A DNA stretch of 55,054 nucleotides from Bacteroidales bacterium. GTDB lineage: Bacteria > Bacteroidota > Bacteroidia > Bacteroidales > Muribaculaceae. The DNA is taken from positions 1-55,054 of the forward strand of contig JAAVFJ010000025.1 of assembly GCA_014800845.1 (NCBI GenBank), in the 5' to 3' direction. Positions 1-8,147 of the stretch are shown in pieces (positions within the stretch are counted from its first letter, which is position 1; every line of letters begins with the position of its first letter). The notes under the pieces are model-generated. The model was not told the DNA's origin, ran no database searches, and worked only from the letters and a program-made list of their open reading frames with translations. The translations under genes were made by a program, and so were the position numbers.

Positions 1-168
1 ATATGCCATGATTTTAATAATCTTTTTGGTGCTTTTCGCCGAGTCTCATCGGTCGCAATGCCCGCATTGCTCCCTCTTCAACTCGCAAAAATCATCCAAA
101 AATATTCTCAAAATCATTGGCACATAAATTTAAAAGTTTCTTAATCCTAAACAATAACAATCCATACT
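1..168. other. Gene-free left edge of the window
   Basis: No coding frame is supported here. A short palindrome lies at 55..70 (GCAATGC, two-base gap, GCATTGC). The stretch just before the first gene is AT-rich. No TAnnTTTG promoter box was found, so the promoter of the following small gene may be atypical or lie to the left. Confidence 0.4.
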
Positions 169-318
169 ATGTCACACAATCAAGAACGCTACCGCGAGGA
201 ACAGAATAAGAAACGCATGTGGAACAAAATCTGGCTTTGGGTCGGAGTAATAGTGCTCTGTGTAATCCTCTTCTTCTGGATTTTCGATATAGGCACCTTC
301 CTCGGACCTAATCAGTAA
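169..318 (+). CDS. Small single-span membrane protein, 49 aa
   Basis: Function is not recognised. The frame opens with ATG at 169 and closes with TAA at 316-318. The first 20 residues are strongly charged and basic (MSHNQERYREEQNKKRMWNK). They are followed by one hydrophobic segment at about residues 21-40 and a short tail ending GPNQ, so an N-in inner-membrane peptide is likely. The ATG follows an A-rich stretch, usual for Bacteroidetes start sites. A strong hairpin downstream (367..412) could end its transcript. The next gene, mltG, has its own promoter, so the two are probably separate units. Coding status rests on the clean charge and hydrophobic pattern and is reasonable but unproven. 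Confidence 0.6.
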   Translation: MSHNQERYREEQNKKRMWNKIWLWVGVIVLCVILFFWIFDIGTFLGPNQ

Positions 319-366
319 CAATAACCCTGTGCGGGACTTGTAAAATCAGCCTTGTGGACCTGCCTA

Positions 367-418
367 AGCAATTCATAGCAGCATGTGAGATACACTGCTG
401 TTGTGAATTGCTGCGTTT
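367..418 (+). terminator. Hairpin, possible terminator of the small membrane-protein gene
   Basis: AGCAATTCA (367-375) pairs with TGAATTGCT (404-412). After a small internal loop, CAGCA (379-383) pairs with TGCTG (396-400). A short T run (GTTTTAA) follows. The rest of 319-620 holds no supportable gene; the mltG promoter lies at its right end. Confidence 0.5.
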
Positions 419-545
419 TAAGGTTATTTTGATGAAATTCGGGACTCATGGCAGTCCAAGGATAAATGTTGATGAGGGTGAAACCCGGGTAAACCAACCG
501 ATAAAAAATGCGCGATGGGCTGCGGGGTATTTAGAAATTTTTTGC

Positions 546-553
546 TAAATTTG
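546..553 (+). promoter_or_regulatory. Promoter -7 box upstream of mltG
   Basis: TAAATTTG matches the Bacteroidetes -7 consensus TAnnTTTG. The predicted start site is near 558, giving a leader of about 60 nt before the mltG start codon. No clear -33 element is visible. Confidence 0.5.
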
Positions 554-620
554 CAGCTGGTTTCAGACCTCCGTTCCGAGCTGTATCAGTGCGGTCGGCG
601 ATAGAGATAAAATCCACACT

Positions 621-1730
621 ATGAATCTCAGTAAATATTGCGACGAACCCCGTAAATCGGGCAACCGCCCCCCGGCCATTCCCGGACTTGACGGCGACTT
701 AGACCCCAAACCCGTAAGACGCGGCAAGCCGTGGCTTTACATCGGTCTGGGCCTATTGCTTCTGATTTTTGCAGCCATCGTTATCTGGCCTCTGATCAGC
801 GCACGTGCGCCGCACACAGCTCTGATTCGTGTGCCGAAGAATGCCAACGACCAGATGCTGCAGGACACCCTGACAAAATATCTCGGCAAGGATTATGCAC
901 TGAGTGTGCGCAAGGCTATCCCCATAGCCGGCGGAGGCGCCCGGTTGCGCCACGGTGCGTGGAAGATAGAGCAAGGAATGACTGCAGTGGAGGCAGCCCG
1001 TCGCATTTGCAAAGGGGCGCAGGCAGGCATACGCATATCCTTCGTCAACGAGCGCACCCTCGACCAGGTGGCGACTAAAATCGCTGCGAAATATGACATT
1101 CCCGTGGACTCAATGATGGCCGCTTTCAACAACGACAAATTGCTCGCCGAAGTCCGCACCGACCGTGAACATGTCATAGGCTACTTCCTGGCAGATACTT
1201 ACGAGTTCTACTGGACTGCCACGCCCGAGGATATCATCAAAAAGATGTATGAACACTACAACCGCTTCTGGTCCCCCCAGCGTCTCGACTATGCCGAGCA
1301 GCTTCACATGCTCCCGCGCGAGGTGGTAGTGCTCGCATCCATAGTGGATGAGGAGACCAACCAGGCCGGCGAGAAGGGCACCATAGGACGCCTCTACATC
1401 AACCGCATACAGAAGGGGATGAAGCTTCAGGCAGACCCCACCGTGAAGTATGCCATAGGTGATTTCTCCATCCGCCGCATCACCGGCGACATGCTCAACA
1501 ACCCCTCGCCCTACAACACTTACCGCCACGAAGGCCTCCCCCCGGGACCCATCCGCATAACCTCAGGTGCCACCATCGATGCCATCCTCACCTCGCGGCC
1601 TCACGGCTATCTGTATATGTGTGCGGCTGAGGACTTCAGCGGTAGCCATAACTTCGCTGTGGACTACGAGTCACACATGGCCAACGCTCACCGCTATCAG
1701 CAGGCCCTGGACCAGCGAGGCATCAAATAA
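621..1730 (+). CDS. mltG: Endolytic murein transglycosylase MltG (YceG-like)
   Basis: MltG cleaves nascent glycan strands at the inner membrane and sets their length. The protein has 369 residues, a normal family length. A basic cytoplasmic N-terminus is followed by one transmembrane segment at about 39-60, and the rest is periplasmic. The family motif reads ASIVDEET at 239-246, followed by a conserved stretch running through TIGRLYINRI and LQADPTVKYAIG. Near the C-terminus NNPSPYNTYRHEGLPPGPI (about 291-309) is also typical. In the common ASIVEKET form the first acidic position is Glu; here it is Asp, with Glu at the following two positions. The ATG at 621 follows a TAnnTTTG promoter. The identification is firm. 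Confidence 0.95.
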   Translation: MNLSKYCDEPRKSGNRPPAIPGLDGDLDPKPVRRGKPWLYIGLGLLLLIFAAIVIWPLISARAPHTALIRVPKNANDQMLQDTLTKYLGKDYALSVRKAIPIAGGGARLRHGAWKIEQGMTAVEAARRICKGAQAGIRISFVNERTLDQVATKIAAKYDIPVDSMMAAFNNDKLLAEVRTDREHVIGYFLADTYEFYWTATPEDIIKKMYEHYNRFWSPQRLDYAEQLHMLPREVVVLASIVDEETNQAGEKGTIGRLYINRIQKGMKLQADPTVKYAIGDFSIRRITGDMLNNPSPYNTYRHEGLPPGPIRITSGATIDAILTSRPHGYLYMCAAEDFSGSHNFAVDYESHMANAHRYQQALDQRGIK

Positions 1731-1796
1731 ACCTGCCGGCGAACTTTCCCAACTGCATGAATGTTAAGAGAGTATAACCCTAAACTTACCCCTACT

Positions 1797-2006
1797 ATGA
1801 AACTCCTTAACATTTATGACACAGAAGCCATCGCATACATCGACAAGGGCTTCCTTGAGAATAACGGCATCCCGGCATTTGTAGAACAAAACGCTATGTC
1901 AAGCGTATTCCCGGCACCCGATTCCGGCACCTCAAGCATAGGTCTGTTCGTAGACGATGATCGCTACGAGGAAGCCAAGCGTCTGCTCGACTCCCGCCAA
2001 GAATGA
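1797..2006 (+). CDS. DUF2007-type small protein
   Basis: A 69-residue protein beginning MKLLNIYDTEAIAYIDKGF. The pattern of a short strand, a helix ending in the NGIPAFVE segment, and a closing VDDDRYEEAKRLLDSR resembles the DUF2007 (putative signal-transducing protein) fold. The role is unknown. An upstream in-frame ATG at 1761 would add 12 residues; I prefer 1797 because family members start directly with the first strand. Its stop codon overlaps the start of the next gene in an ATGA (2003-2006), which implies translational coupling to the DUF4421 protein. No separate promoter is seen after mltG, so it may be co-transcribed with mltG. Confidence 0.75.
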   Translation: MKLLNIYDTEAIAYIDKGFLENNGIPAFVEQNAMSSVFPAPDSGTSSIGLFVDDDRYEEAKRLLDSRQE

Positions 2007-3214
2007 AGTTTAGAATCCTTTGTCTTTTAATATCACTTTTCGCGCTCCGGCTGGCGGCTGACACCCCTGTCGGAGCTGAAGTGTGTCCGGAGCCGGTTGA
2101 TCCCCCCGTGGCCATCGACTTGCCTGACAGCCTGATTCTCGGCGAGTGGATGCTGACAGAGGTCGAGATGACCGATACCATGCAACTGCTGCCACGCAAG
2201 CAGAACCCCAACTGGTGGCTCAACAGAATTAAGAACCACACCTATGACATAAAGGACACCACTGTGATTTACCCCAGGTTCGCAGGCTTTTGCGTTAAGG
2301 CCTATAATTGGGCTGACCGGGTATTCAATACCTATAATCATGACTATGTGATGCCCACCGGCAAGAAGTGGAAATTGCTGTGGAAGAGTGCCCTCTGGAC
2401 TGACTCCTACGCACTTGATATGCCAAGCAACGTGCACATGCGCATGCTTTCGCGCCCCTATATGTCCTCAGGACCCTATCTGTCTTTTATGGCTGTGACG
2501 GTGGGCTACGGCGCCAATCTTAACCGCCTGCTCTTCAATTCCGAGCCCCGGCAGAAGCGCTATGATTTCAGCTTCAGCACATCGCTCTTTGAGATAGACT
2601 TGTACTACACGAGCAATAAAGGTGGCACCCGCTTGCGCCGATTCGAACCCTTTGACCAAGGTCGATATATAGATGTAGAGTTTCCCTCATTGCGACTGGA
2701 AAATTACGGACTTGCCGGTTTCTATTTCTTCAATCATGGCCGATACTATCAGGGGGCTGCATACAATTACTCAAAAATCCAGATGCGCAATCAGGGTTCC
2801 TGGATACTCGGATTTGCAGTGTCACATCAGGATATATCGTTTGACCTCTGCACGCTGTCTGACGACATGAAAATCTACCTCCCCCCCTCGGAAAAAAGAG
2901 TATTTAAATTTATCTACAATGATTACTGCTTAATCGCTGGCTACGGCTATAACTGGGTCTTTAATCCACATTGGGTGTTTAACTTCACCGGCATGCCGGC
3001 CTTCGGTCTGAGACATTGTCTGGAGGCCAACGGGGATGGTCGCAAGAATCTGCCGGCGTTAAACCTGAGCGGACGCGCCGGTCTGGCCTATAACCTGCGA
3101 AATTTCTTTGTCGGCATCTTCGGCTCCGTTCAGGCCAATTGGTATATAAACCAGGACTACAGCTTCATCAACGGAATCCTCTCCGGTGGTGTAGCCGCCG
3201 GCCTCCGCTTCTAA
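2003..3214 (+). CDS. DUF4421 family envelope protein
   Basis: 403 residues with a signal peptide (about 1-19, MKFRILCLLISLFALRLAA). The body has alternating hydrophobic and polar stretches rich in aromatic residues, as expected for an outer-membrane barrel. Segments such as YNWADRVFNTYNHDYVMPTG and the WKLLW..WTDSYALDM region match my memory of DUF4421 proteins of Bacteroidetes. The molecular function of the family is unknown. The start codon overlaps the stop of the DUF2007 gene (ATGA). No terminator with a T run is seen after it, but a new promoter follows at 3254-3285. Confidence 0.75.
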   Translation: MKFRILCLLISLFALRLAADTPVGAEVCPEPVDPPVAIDLPDSLILGEWMLTEVEMTDTMQLLPRKQNPNWWLNRIKNHTYDIKDTTVIYPRFAGFCVKAYNWADRVFNTYNHDYVMPTGKKWKLLWKSALWTDSYALDMPSNVHMRMLSRPYMSSGPYLSFMAVTVGYGANLNRLLFNSEPRQKRYDFSFSTSLFEIDLYYTSNKGGTRLRRFEPFDQGRYIDVEFPSLRLENYGLAGFYFFNHGRYYQGAAYNYSKIQMRNQGSWILGFAVSHQDISFDLCTLSDDMKIYLPPSEKRVFKFIYNDYCLIAGYGYNWVFNPHWVFNFTGMPAFGLRHCLEANGDGRKNLPALNLSGRAGLAYNLRNFFVGIFGSVQANWYINQDYSFINGILSGGVAAGLRF

Positions 3215-3253
3215 CCCCCCGCTGAAGATAGAGAAAAAAGTGGGTGGGAATAT

Positions 3254-3285
3254 TTTGGGGAATTAAGATTTGTTTACTACCTTTG
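3254..3285 (+). promoter_or_regulatory. Promoter of the rseC-rnf operon
   Basis: A -33 TTTG at 3254-3257 and a -7 TACCTTTG at 3278-3285 are separated by 20 bp, matching the Bacteroidetes vegetative promoter. The expected start site is near 3290, giving a leader of about 80 nt. Confidence 0.75.
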
Positions 3286-3370
3286 CAGTCAATTACAGAA
3301 CTCTCCATCTTAGCGACTATTACCTGAATCTGATAACACGCTTACCCGGCCGTCACAGTCCTGAATCTCC

Positions 3371-3802
3371 ATGAAGACCGCTCTGATTCATACCGGCATT
3401 ATTACTGCTGTCCGAGGCAGCAAAGCCCGCGTAAGGCTATTGCGCGGCGAGGAGTCGTGCGCCTCATGCGCGGCCAAATCTCTCTGTGCCCCGGGGCGCG
3501 GCGAGGAGGTAGTGGTCTCTACCGACGGCTACAAGCTGAATGTGGGGGAGGAGGTTGAGCTGCTCGTCTCCGACCGCAGCCACCGTCTGGCCGTGCTCAC
3601 TATGCTCGTAATCCCCTGGAGCGCGCTGGCCGGCACGCTGGCCCTGCTGCTTGCGTTCACAAATGTGGCTGAAGGGATAGCCGTGGGGGCGGCGTTCTGC
3701 GTGATGATTCTCTGCTACGTGGCAGCCGCGCTGCTCAGGCCTCGCATAGCACGGGAGCTTAATTTCCGGCTCCGACCCCTGGTGCCTTCGGCTGAGCAAT
3801 GA
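3371..3802 (+). CDS. RseC/SoxR-reducing-system-like membrane protein
   Basis: A 143-residue protein with an N-terminal cytoplasmic beta domain holding four cysteines in the pattern CASCAAKSLC (about 30-39). Two transmembrane segments follow, at about 76-96 and 100-118. This is the RseC (PF04246) arrangement. RseC family proteins often sit with rnf genes. In E. coli RseC helps the Rnf-like Rsx complex keep SoxR reduced, and the cysteine cluster may bind a metal or Fe-S centre. Here it is the first gene of the rnf operon, 31 bp ahead of rnfB, so a role in assembly or electron delivery to Rnf is likely. The ATG at 3371 fits the family N-terminus. Confidence 0.85.
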   Translation: MKTALIHTGIITAVRGSKARVRLLRGEESCASCAAKSLCAPGRGEEVVVSTDGYKLNVGEEVELLVSDRSHRLAVLTMLVIPWSALAGTLALLLAFTNVAEGIAVGAAFCVMILCYVAAALLRPRIARELNFRLRPLVPSAEQ

Positions 3803-3833
3803 ATGTTGACAACTGTTTACCTGAATCTATGAT

Positions 3834-4670
3834 ATGACAATTTTCTGGCTTACAATTCTTATTCTTGGTGTAGTAGGGCTGCTGGCAGCGTTGGTGCTCT
3901 ACTTCGTGGCCAAGCGTTTCTACGTATATGAAGACCCCCGCATAGCCGAGGTTGAGGCCCTGTTGCCGGGTGCCAACTGCGGCGGTTGCGGTTTCAAGGG
4001 TTGTCATGACTTTGCGGCTGCATGTGCCGGAGCCTCGTCGCTCGAGGGGTTGAATTGCCCCGGCGCCGGCAAGGCGGGCATGGACGCCATAGGCATACTG
4101 CTCGGCCTGAATGTGGTGGCCGGCATACGCAAACTCGCCATGCTTAATTGCAACGGTACCTGCTCGCTGCGCCCTGCCATCAACAAGTTCGAGGGTCCCC
4201 GGAGCTGCGCCATCGAGGCTGCCACCTATGCCGGCACCACTGCCTGCCCCTACGGCTGTCTTGGTTGCGGAGACTGCGTGAAGGCCTGTCCGCACGGAGC
4301 CATGCGCATGGATGAAGAGACCGGGCTGCCGGTGGTGGACTCCGCCCGCTGCACCGGTTGCGGAGTGTGTGTGAAGGCTTGTCCGCGCGGGCTGATGCAG
4401 CTGAACGTGGCTCCTCAGTCCTACAAGAAGATGGTGAGAGTGGCCTGCAGCAACCATGACCGCGGCCCGGCTGCCATGAAGGCCTGCGAGGTGTCGTGCA
4501 TAGCCTGCGGAAAATGCAAAAAAGCCTGCGAGAGCAACTCCATAACCATCGACAACTTCTGCGCGCGCATCGACTCCGAGAGCTGCACCCGCTGCGGAGC
4601 CTGCGTGGAGGTGTGCCCGCGAAAGACTATCCTGGTCAGTCAAATTGCAGAATATCAGCCTAAGAAATGA
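3834..4670 (+). CDS. rnfB: Rnf complex subunit B, multi-cluster ferredoxin
   Basis: RnfB accepts electrons from reduced ferredoxin at the cytoplasmic face of the Rnf ion pump. Residues 1-26 form the single membrane anchor. The 4Fe-4S domain follows with Cys49, Cys52, Cys57 and Cys75 (ANCGGCGFKGC). Further cysteine groups are at 138/142/145/148/152, 173/176/179/183, 222/225/228/232 and 251/254/257/261. That suggests four ferredoxin-type clusters plus the N-terminal cluster, more than the two ferredoxin clusters of the E. coli RsxB type. Length 278. Its stop overlaps the rnfC start (ATGA at 4667-4670). Confidence 0.95.
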   Translation: MTIFWLTILILGVVGLLAALVLYFVAKRFYVYEDPRIAEVEALLPGANCGGCGFKGCHDFAAACAGASSLEGLNCPGAGKAGMDAIGILLGLNVVAGIRKLAMLNCNGTCSLRPAINKFEGPRSCAIEAATYAGTTACPYGCLGCGDCVKACPHGAMRMDEETGLPVVDSARCTGCGVCVKACPRGLMQLNVAPQSYKKMVRVACSNHDRGPAAMKACEVSCIACGKCKKACESNSITIDNFCARIDSESCTRCGACVEVCPRKTILVSQIAEYQPKK

Positions 4671-5959
4671 AGAAATATACATTCCGAATGGGGGGCATAC
4701 ATCCCCCTCAGCATAAGTCTACGGCCGACAGCCCCATTCAGCAGGGTCCCGTGGCTCCGCTGCTCACCCTGCTGCTCTCTCAGAGCATAGGCGCCCCCTC
4801 AAAGCCGCTCGTTAAGCCGGGCGACAAGGTAGTGGCCGGGCAGCCTGTTGCCGAACCGGGAGGGTTTGTGAGCTCCTGGATTCACTCCCCCTGCTGCGGC
4901 ACGGTGAAGAAGCTCGAGAGGGTGCGCACCCCCCAGGGTTATCCCGTGGATGCCATCACCATAGAGCGCGACCCGGAGGGTACCGAGAGCTTCAGCTTCC
5001 CTCCGCTCGACCCCTCCACTGCCTCTTCCGAGGAGCTCGTGCAGCGTGTGCGCGAGGCGGGCATAGTGGGTCTGGGTGGCGCCACCTTCCCCACCTTTAT
5101 AAAGCTTACACCTCCCCCGGGCACCAAGCCGGAGTGTGTGATTCTCAACGGCGCCGAGTGTGAACCCTATCTCACCTGCGATGACCGCCTTATGCGTGAG
5201 CATGCTGCCGAGATAGCCGAGGGTGCTTACTGCCTGATGCGCTCTGTGGGGGTGAGGTACTGCTACATAGGCATAGAGGCCAACAAGCCTGAGGCCATAG
5301 CCGCCATGAAGCAGGCTGCCGAAAAGTATCAGGGCATGAAAGTCTGCGTGCTGCGCACAAAGTATCCGCAGGGTGGCGAGAAGCAGCTGATAGCCGCCAT
5401 CATGGGGCGCGAGGTCCCCTCCGGCGCGTTGCCGGTGGCTGTGGGCGCTATCGTGGACAATGTGGCTACGGCTTATGCCGTGCAGCAGGCCGTGGTGCTC
5501 GGCAAGCCGCTGACGGGGCGTGTGCTGACAGTGACCGGCGAGGGGGCTCTGAACCCCGGCAATTATTATGTGGAGCTGGGCACGCCGCTCACCATGATTA
5601 TGCAGGCCGACGAGCGCGTCAACAAGGTGATAGGTGGCGGTCCCATGATGGGTAAAGCCATGAGTAATCTCGACACCCCCTCGACCAAAGGGCTCTCGGG
5701 CGTACTGACCATGTGTCTCGACTCCACCCCCGACATACAGCCCTGCATACGCTGTGCCGCCTGCTATTCGGCTTGCCCCATGGGGCTCGAGCCGATGCTG
5801 CTGGCGCGTCAGGCCGAGAATGGTGACTGGGAATATGCGGCTCAGAGCGGCGTGATGGATTGCATAGAGTGTGGCTCATGTGCCTACACCTGCCCCTCCA
5901 ATCGCCGTCTGCTCGATTGGATACGTTACTCAAAGACTCAAGTAAGAAAACTGAAATGA
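4667..5959 (+). CDS. rnfC: Rnf complex subunit C, NADH-binding
   Basis: RnfC carries the NAD(H) and FMN site of the Rnf complex and passes electrons between NAD and the Fe-S chain. It starts with the family signature FRMGGIHPPQHK. The nucleotide-binding region contains GLGGATFPT (136-144), and a 4Fe-4S double motif sits at the C-terminus with Cys360/363/366/370 and Cys399/402/405/409. Length 430 is standard for the short RnfC type that lacks the long C-terminal repeats of enterobacteria. It overlaps rnfB and rnfD by ATGA junctions, so the set is translationally coupled. Confidence 0.95.
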   Translation: MKKYTFRMGGIHPPQHKSTADSPIQQGPVAPLLTLLLSQSIGAPSKPLVKPGDKVVAGQPVAEPGGFVSSWIHSPCCGTVKKLERVRTPQGYPVDAITIERDPEGTESFSFPPLDPSTASSEELVQRVREAGIVGLGGATFPTFIKLTPPPGTKPECVILNGAECEPYLTCDDRLMREHAAEIAEGAYCLMRSVGVRYCYIGIEANKPEAIAAMKQAAEKYQGMKVCVLRTKYPQGGEKQLIAAIMGREVPSGALPVAVGAIVDNVATAYAVQQAVVLGKPLTGRVLTVTGEGALNPGNYYVELGTPLTMIMQADERVNKVIGGGPMMGKAMSNLDTPSTKGLSGVLTMCLDSTPDIQPCIRCAACYSACPMGLEPMLLARQAENGDWEYAAQSGVMDCIECGSCAYTCPSNRRLLDWIRYSKTQVRKLK

Positions 5960-6954
5960 TGCAAGAACTGATCATAAGCGGCTCACCTCACGCTCACACC
6001 ACCGACACGGTGAACCGCCGCATGTGGAATGTGGTAATAGCCCTGCTCCCCTCGCTCGGTGTGGCGCTATGGGTGTTCGGCCTTTCGGCGCTGTGGGTTA
6101 CGCTCGTGGCCGTAGGTGCCTGTATGGCAACCGAATGGCTCATAGAGCGCTATCTGTTTCATCGCCCCTGCACCCTATCCAACGGGTCGGCGCTCATAAC
6201 CGGCCTGCTGCTGGCCTTCAATCTGCCCAACATACTCCCTTGGTGGATGGTTGTGATAGGTGCCGTGGTGGCTATCGGCATAGGTAAAATGTCGTTTGGC
6301 GGTCTGGGCTGCAACATTTGGAACCCCGCGCTTGTGGGCCGTGTGTTCCTGCTGCTCTCCTTCCCGGCAGCCATGACCACCTGGGATTCTGCCGTGAACT
6401 CCGGCTTCATCCAGGCGGCCCACACCGGCGCTTCGGGTGTGGATGCCTCCACGGGTGCCACACTGCTGGCCACTCTCAAGAGCCACGGCCATGTGGTGGA
6501 CTCCTCGTCGGTAGACTGGCTTACACTCGGCCTGGGCGACATGAACGGTTCGCTCGGCGAGGTCGGCTCCATAGCCATTCTCTTAGGTCTGGCCTGGATG
6601 CTCATAACGCGCGTAATCACCTGGCATATCCCCGTGAGCGTGCTTGGTTCCGCCGCTCTGCTTTCCTGGGCTACGGGTGCCAACCCCGGCATAGAGCTGC
6701 TGGCCGGTGGCTTGATGCTGGGCGCAGTGTTTATGGCTACTGACTATGTCACCAGCCCTATGACGCACTGGGGACAGATTATCTACGGTGTGCTCATCGG
6801 TGTGCTCACAATCATAATACGCCGCTGGGGGGCCTACCCCGAGGGTGTGTCGTTTGCCATCCTGTTAGGCAACAGCGTGACCCCGCTCATTAATAAGTAT
6901 TGCAGACCGCGCCGCTTCGGCATGCGTAAAATCAGAAAGGAGGCAAAGGCATGA
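5956..6954 (+). CDS. rnfD: Rnf complex subunit D, flavin-bearing membrane protein
   Basis: RnfD is an integral membrane subunit related to NqrB that holds a covalent FMN. I start it at the ATG at 5956, which overlaps the rnfC stop (ATGATG; the second ATG at 5959 is equally possible). The protein then has 332 residues beginning MMQELIISGSPHAHT, as in the family. About nine hydrophobic segments are visible. STGAT at 165-169 is the flavinylation motif, with Thr169 the likely FMN-linked residue. A conserved GLGCNIWNPALVGRVF lies at 116-131. The frame extends further upstream, but that part overlaps rnfC and has no family similarity. Confidence 0.93.
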   Translation: MMQELIISGSPHAHTTDTVNRRMWNVVIALLPSLGVALWVFGLSALWVTLVAVGACMATEWLIERYLFHRPCTLSNGSALITGLLLAFNLPNILPWWMVVIGAVVAIGIGKMSFGGLGCNIWNPALVGRVFLLLSFPAAMTTWDSAVNSGFIQAAHTGASGVDASTGATLLATLKSHGHVVDSSSVDWLTLGLGDMNGSLGEVGSIAILLGLAWMLITRVITWHIPVSVLGSAALLSWATGANPGIELLAGGLMLGAVFMATDYVTSPMTHWGQIIYGVLIGVLTIIIRRWGAYPEGVSFAILLGNSVTPLINKYCRPRRFGMRKIRKEAKA

Positions 6955-7562
6955 AGCAGAAGAAACTCCCCTCCACTCTCCCTAACATGCTCCTGTCGCT
7001 CGGACTGGTGAGCATAATCGCCGCGGCGCTGCTCGGCGGTATGTATCTGGTGACCAAAGAGCCTATAGCCGAAATCGAGAAGAGCACCCGCCTGGAGGCC
7101 ATACGCCGCGTTGCTCCCGCTTTTGACAATGACCCGGAGGCCGATGCCCGCAAATTTGTGACAGCTTCCGGCGATACATGCACCGTCTATCCGGCCCTGC
7201 TCAACGGTAAATTCAATGGCGCGGCCGTCTCCACCCGCTCCATGGAGGGCTTTGCCGGAGAAATCACAGTGATGTGCGGCTTCACAGCAACCGGCGAGGT
7301 CAAGGACTATCAGGTGCTCAGCCACGCCGAAACTCCCGGTCTCGGCTCTAAGATGCAGCTGTGGTTTCGCGACCCTCAGGGGGCACGCAGCGTAATCGGC
7401 AAGAACCCCGCCAACACCTCCTTCTATGTAGTGAAGGACAAGGATAAGCATGGAGAAATCGACGGCATCACCGCCGCCACCATCTCCTCACGAGCATTTC
7501 TGGGCTCGCTGCGCGATGCCTTCAAGGCTTACACCGACTATAAAGAATCAGAGAAATTATGA
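6951..7562 (+). CDS. rnfG: Rnf complex subunit G, covalent FMN protein
   Basis: RnfG has one N-terminal transmembrane segment (about 12-34) and a periplasmic FMN-binding domain. The flavinylation motif reads DGITAATIS at 171-179, with Thr177 the predicted FMN attachment residue. HAETPGLGSK (125-134) is the usual conserved stretch before it. Length 203 is normal. The junctions with rnfD (6951-6954) and rnfE (7559-7562) are both ATGA overlaps. No apbE flavin transferase gene is in this window, so the enzyme that attaches FMN must be encoded elsewhere. Confidence 0.95.
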   Translation: MKQKKLPSTLPNMLLSLGLVSIIAAALLGGMYLVTKEPIAEIEKSTRLEAIRRVAPAFDNDPEADARKFVTASGDTCTVYPALLNGKFNGAAVSTRSMEGFAGEITVMCGFTATGEVKDYQVLSHAETPGLGSKMQLWFRDPQGARSVIGKNPANTSFYVVKDKDKHGEIDGITAATISSRAFLGSLRDAFKAYTDYKESEKL

Positions 7563-8143
7563 AGAAGAAACTCAAAATAGTGTGGGACGGCATTCTCCCC
7601 TCCAACCCTGTGCTTGTGCTTCTGCTCGGCATGTGTGCCACCCTGGGCACCACCTCGAGCGCGCTTAACGGACTGATGATGGGCATCTCCACCATGCTCG
7701 TGCTCATCTGCTCCAACAGTGTGATTTCCATGATTAAGAGCCTGGTGCCCGACAAGGTGCGCATCCCCGTCTTCATCGTCGTGATAGCCACCTTCGTGAC
7801 CCTGCTGCAGCTCGCCATCTCGGCGTGGGCTCCTGCGCTCAACGAGAGTCTGGGCCTCTTCATCCCCCTCATAGTAGTGAACTGCATCCTGCTCGGACGT
7901 GCTGAGGCTTACGCCTCCCGCCACAATGTGGCGGACTCGGCGCTCGACGGCCTCGGCTGCGGCATAGGCTTTACGCTTGCGCTCACCGCTCTGGGTACCG
8001 TGCGTGAGTTTCTCGGTGCCGGCAGCGTCTTCGGTCTGCGCATCTATCCCGAGGATTACGCCATGCTCCTCTTCATCCTTGCCCCGGGCGCTTTCATAGC
8101 TCTCGGCTACATGATTGCACTGGTCAACCGCTTAACACGCTAA
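7559..8143 (+). CDS. rnfE: Rnf complex subunit E
   Basis: RnfE is a six-helix inner-membrane subunit related to NqrD. The 194-residue protein opens KIVWDGILPSNPVLVLLLGMC, and the conserved VNCILLGRAEAYA segment (about 109-121) carries the cysteine that in NqrD/RnfE families helps hold a membrane-embedded iron centre together with RnfA. GCGIGFTLAL (about 132-141) is also typical. It overlaps rnfG by ATGA and is followed by rnfA after 4 bp. Confidence 0.94.
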   Translation: MKKKLKIVWDGILPSNPVLVLLLGMCATLGTTSSALNGLMMGISTMLVLICSNSVISMIKSLVPDKVRIPVFIVVIATFVTLLQLAISAWAPALNESLGLFIPLIVVNCILLGRAEAYASRHNVADSALDGLGCGIGFTLALTALGTVREFLGAGSVFGLRIYPEDYAMLLFILAPGAFIALGYMIALVNRLTR

Positions 8144-8147
8144 CGCT

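Noticed and set aside
354-548. A 64-codon + strand frame upstream of mltG
   Set aside because: It runs through a 9+5-bp hairpin and ends inside the mltG promoter box; composition is not protein-like.
3759-4682. A 307-codon minus-strand frame
   Set aside because: Antisense to rnfB; His/Gly/Ala-rich mirror of the cysteine-rich + strand frame.
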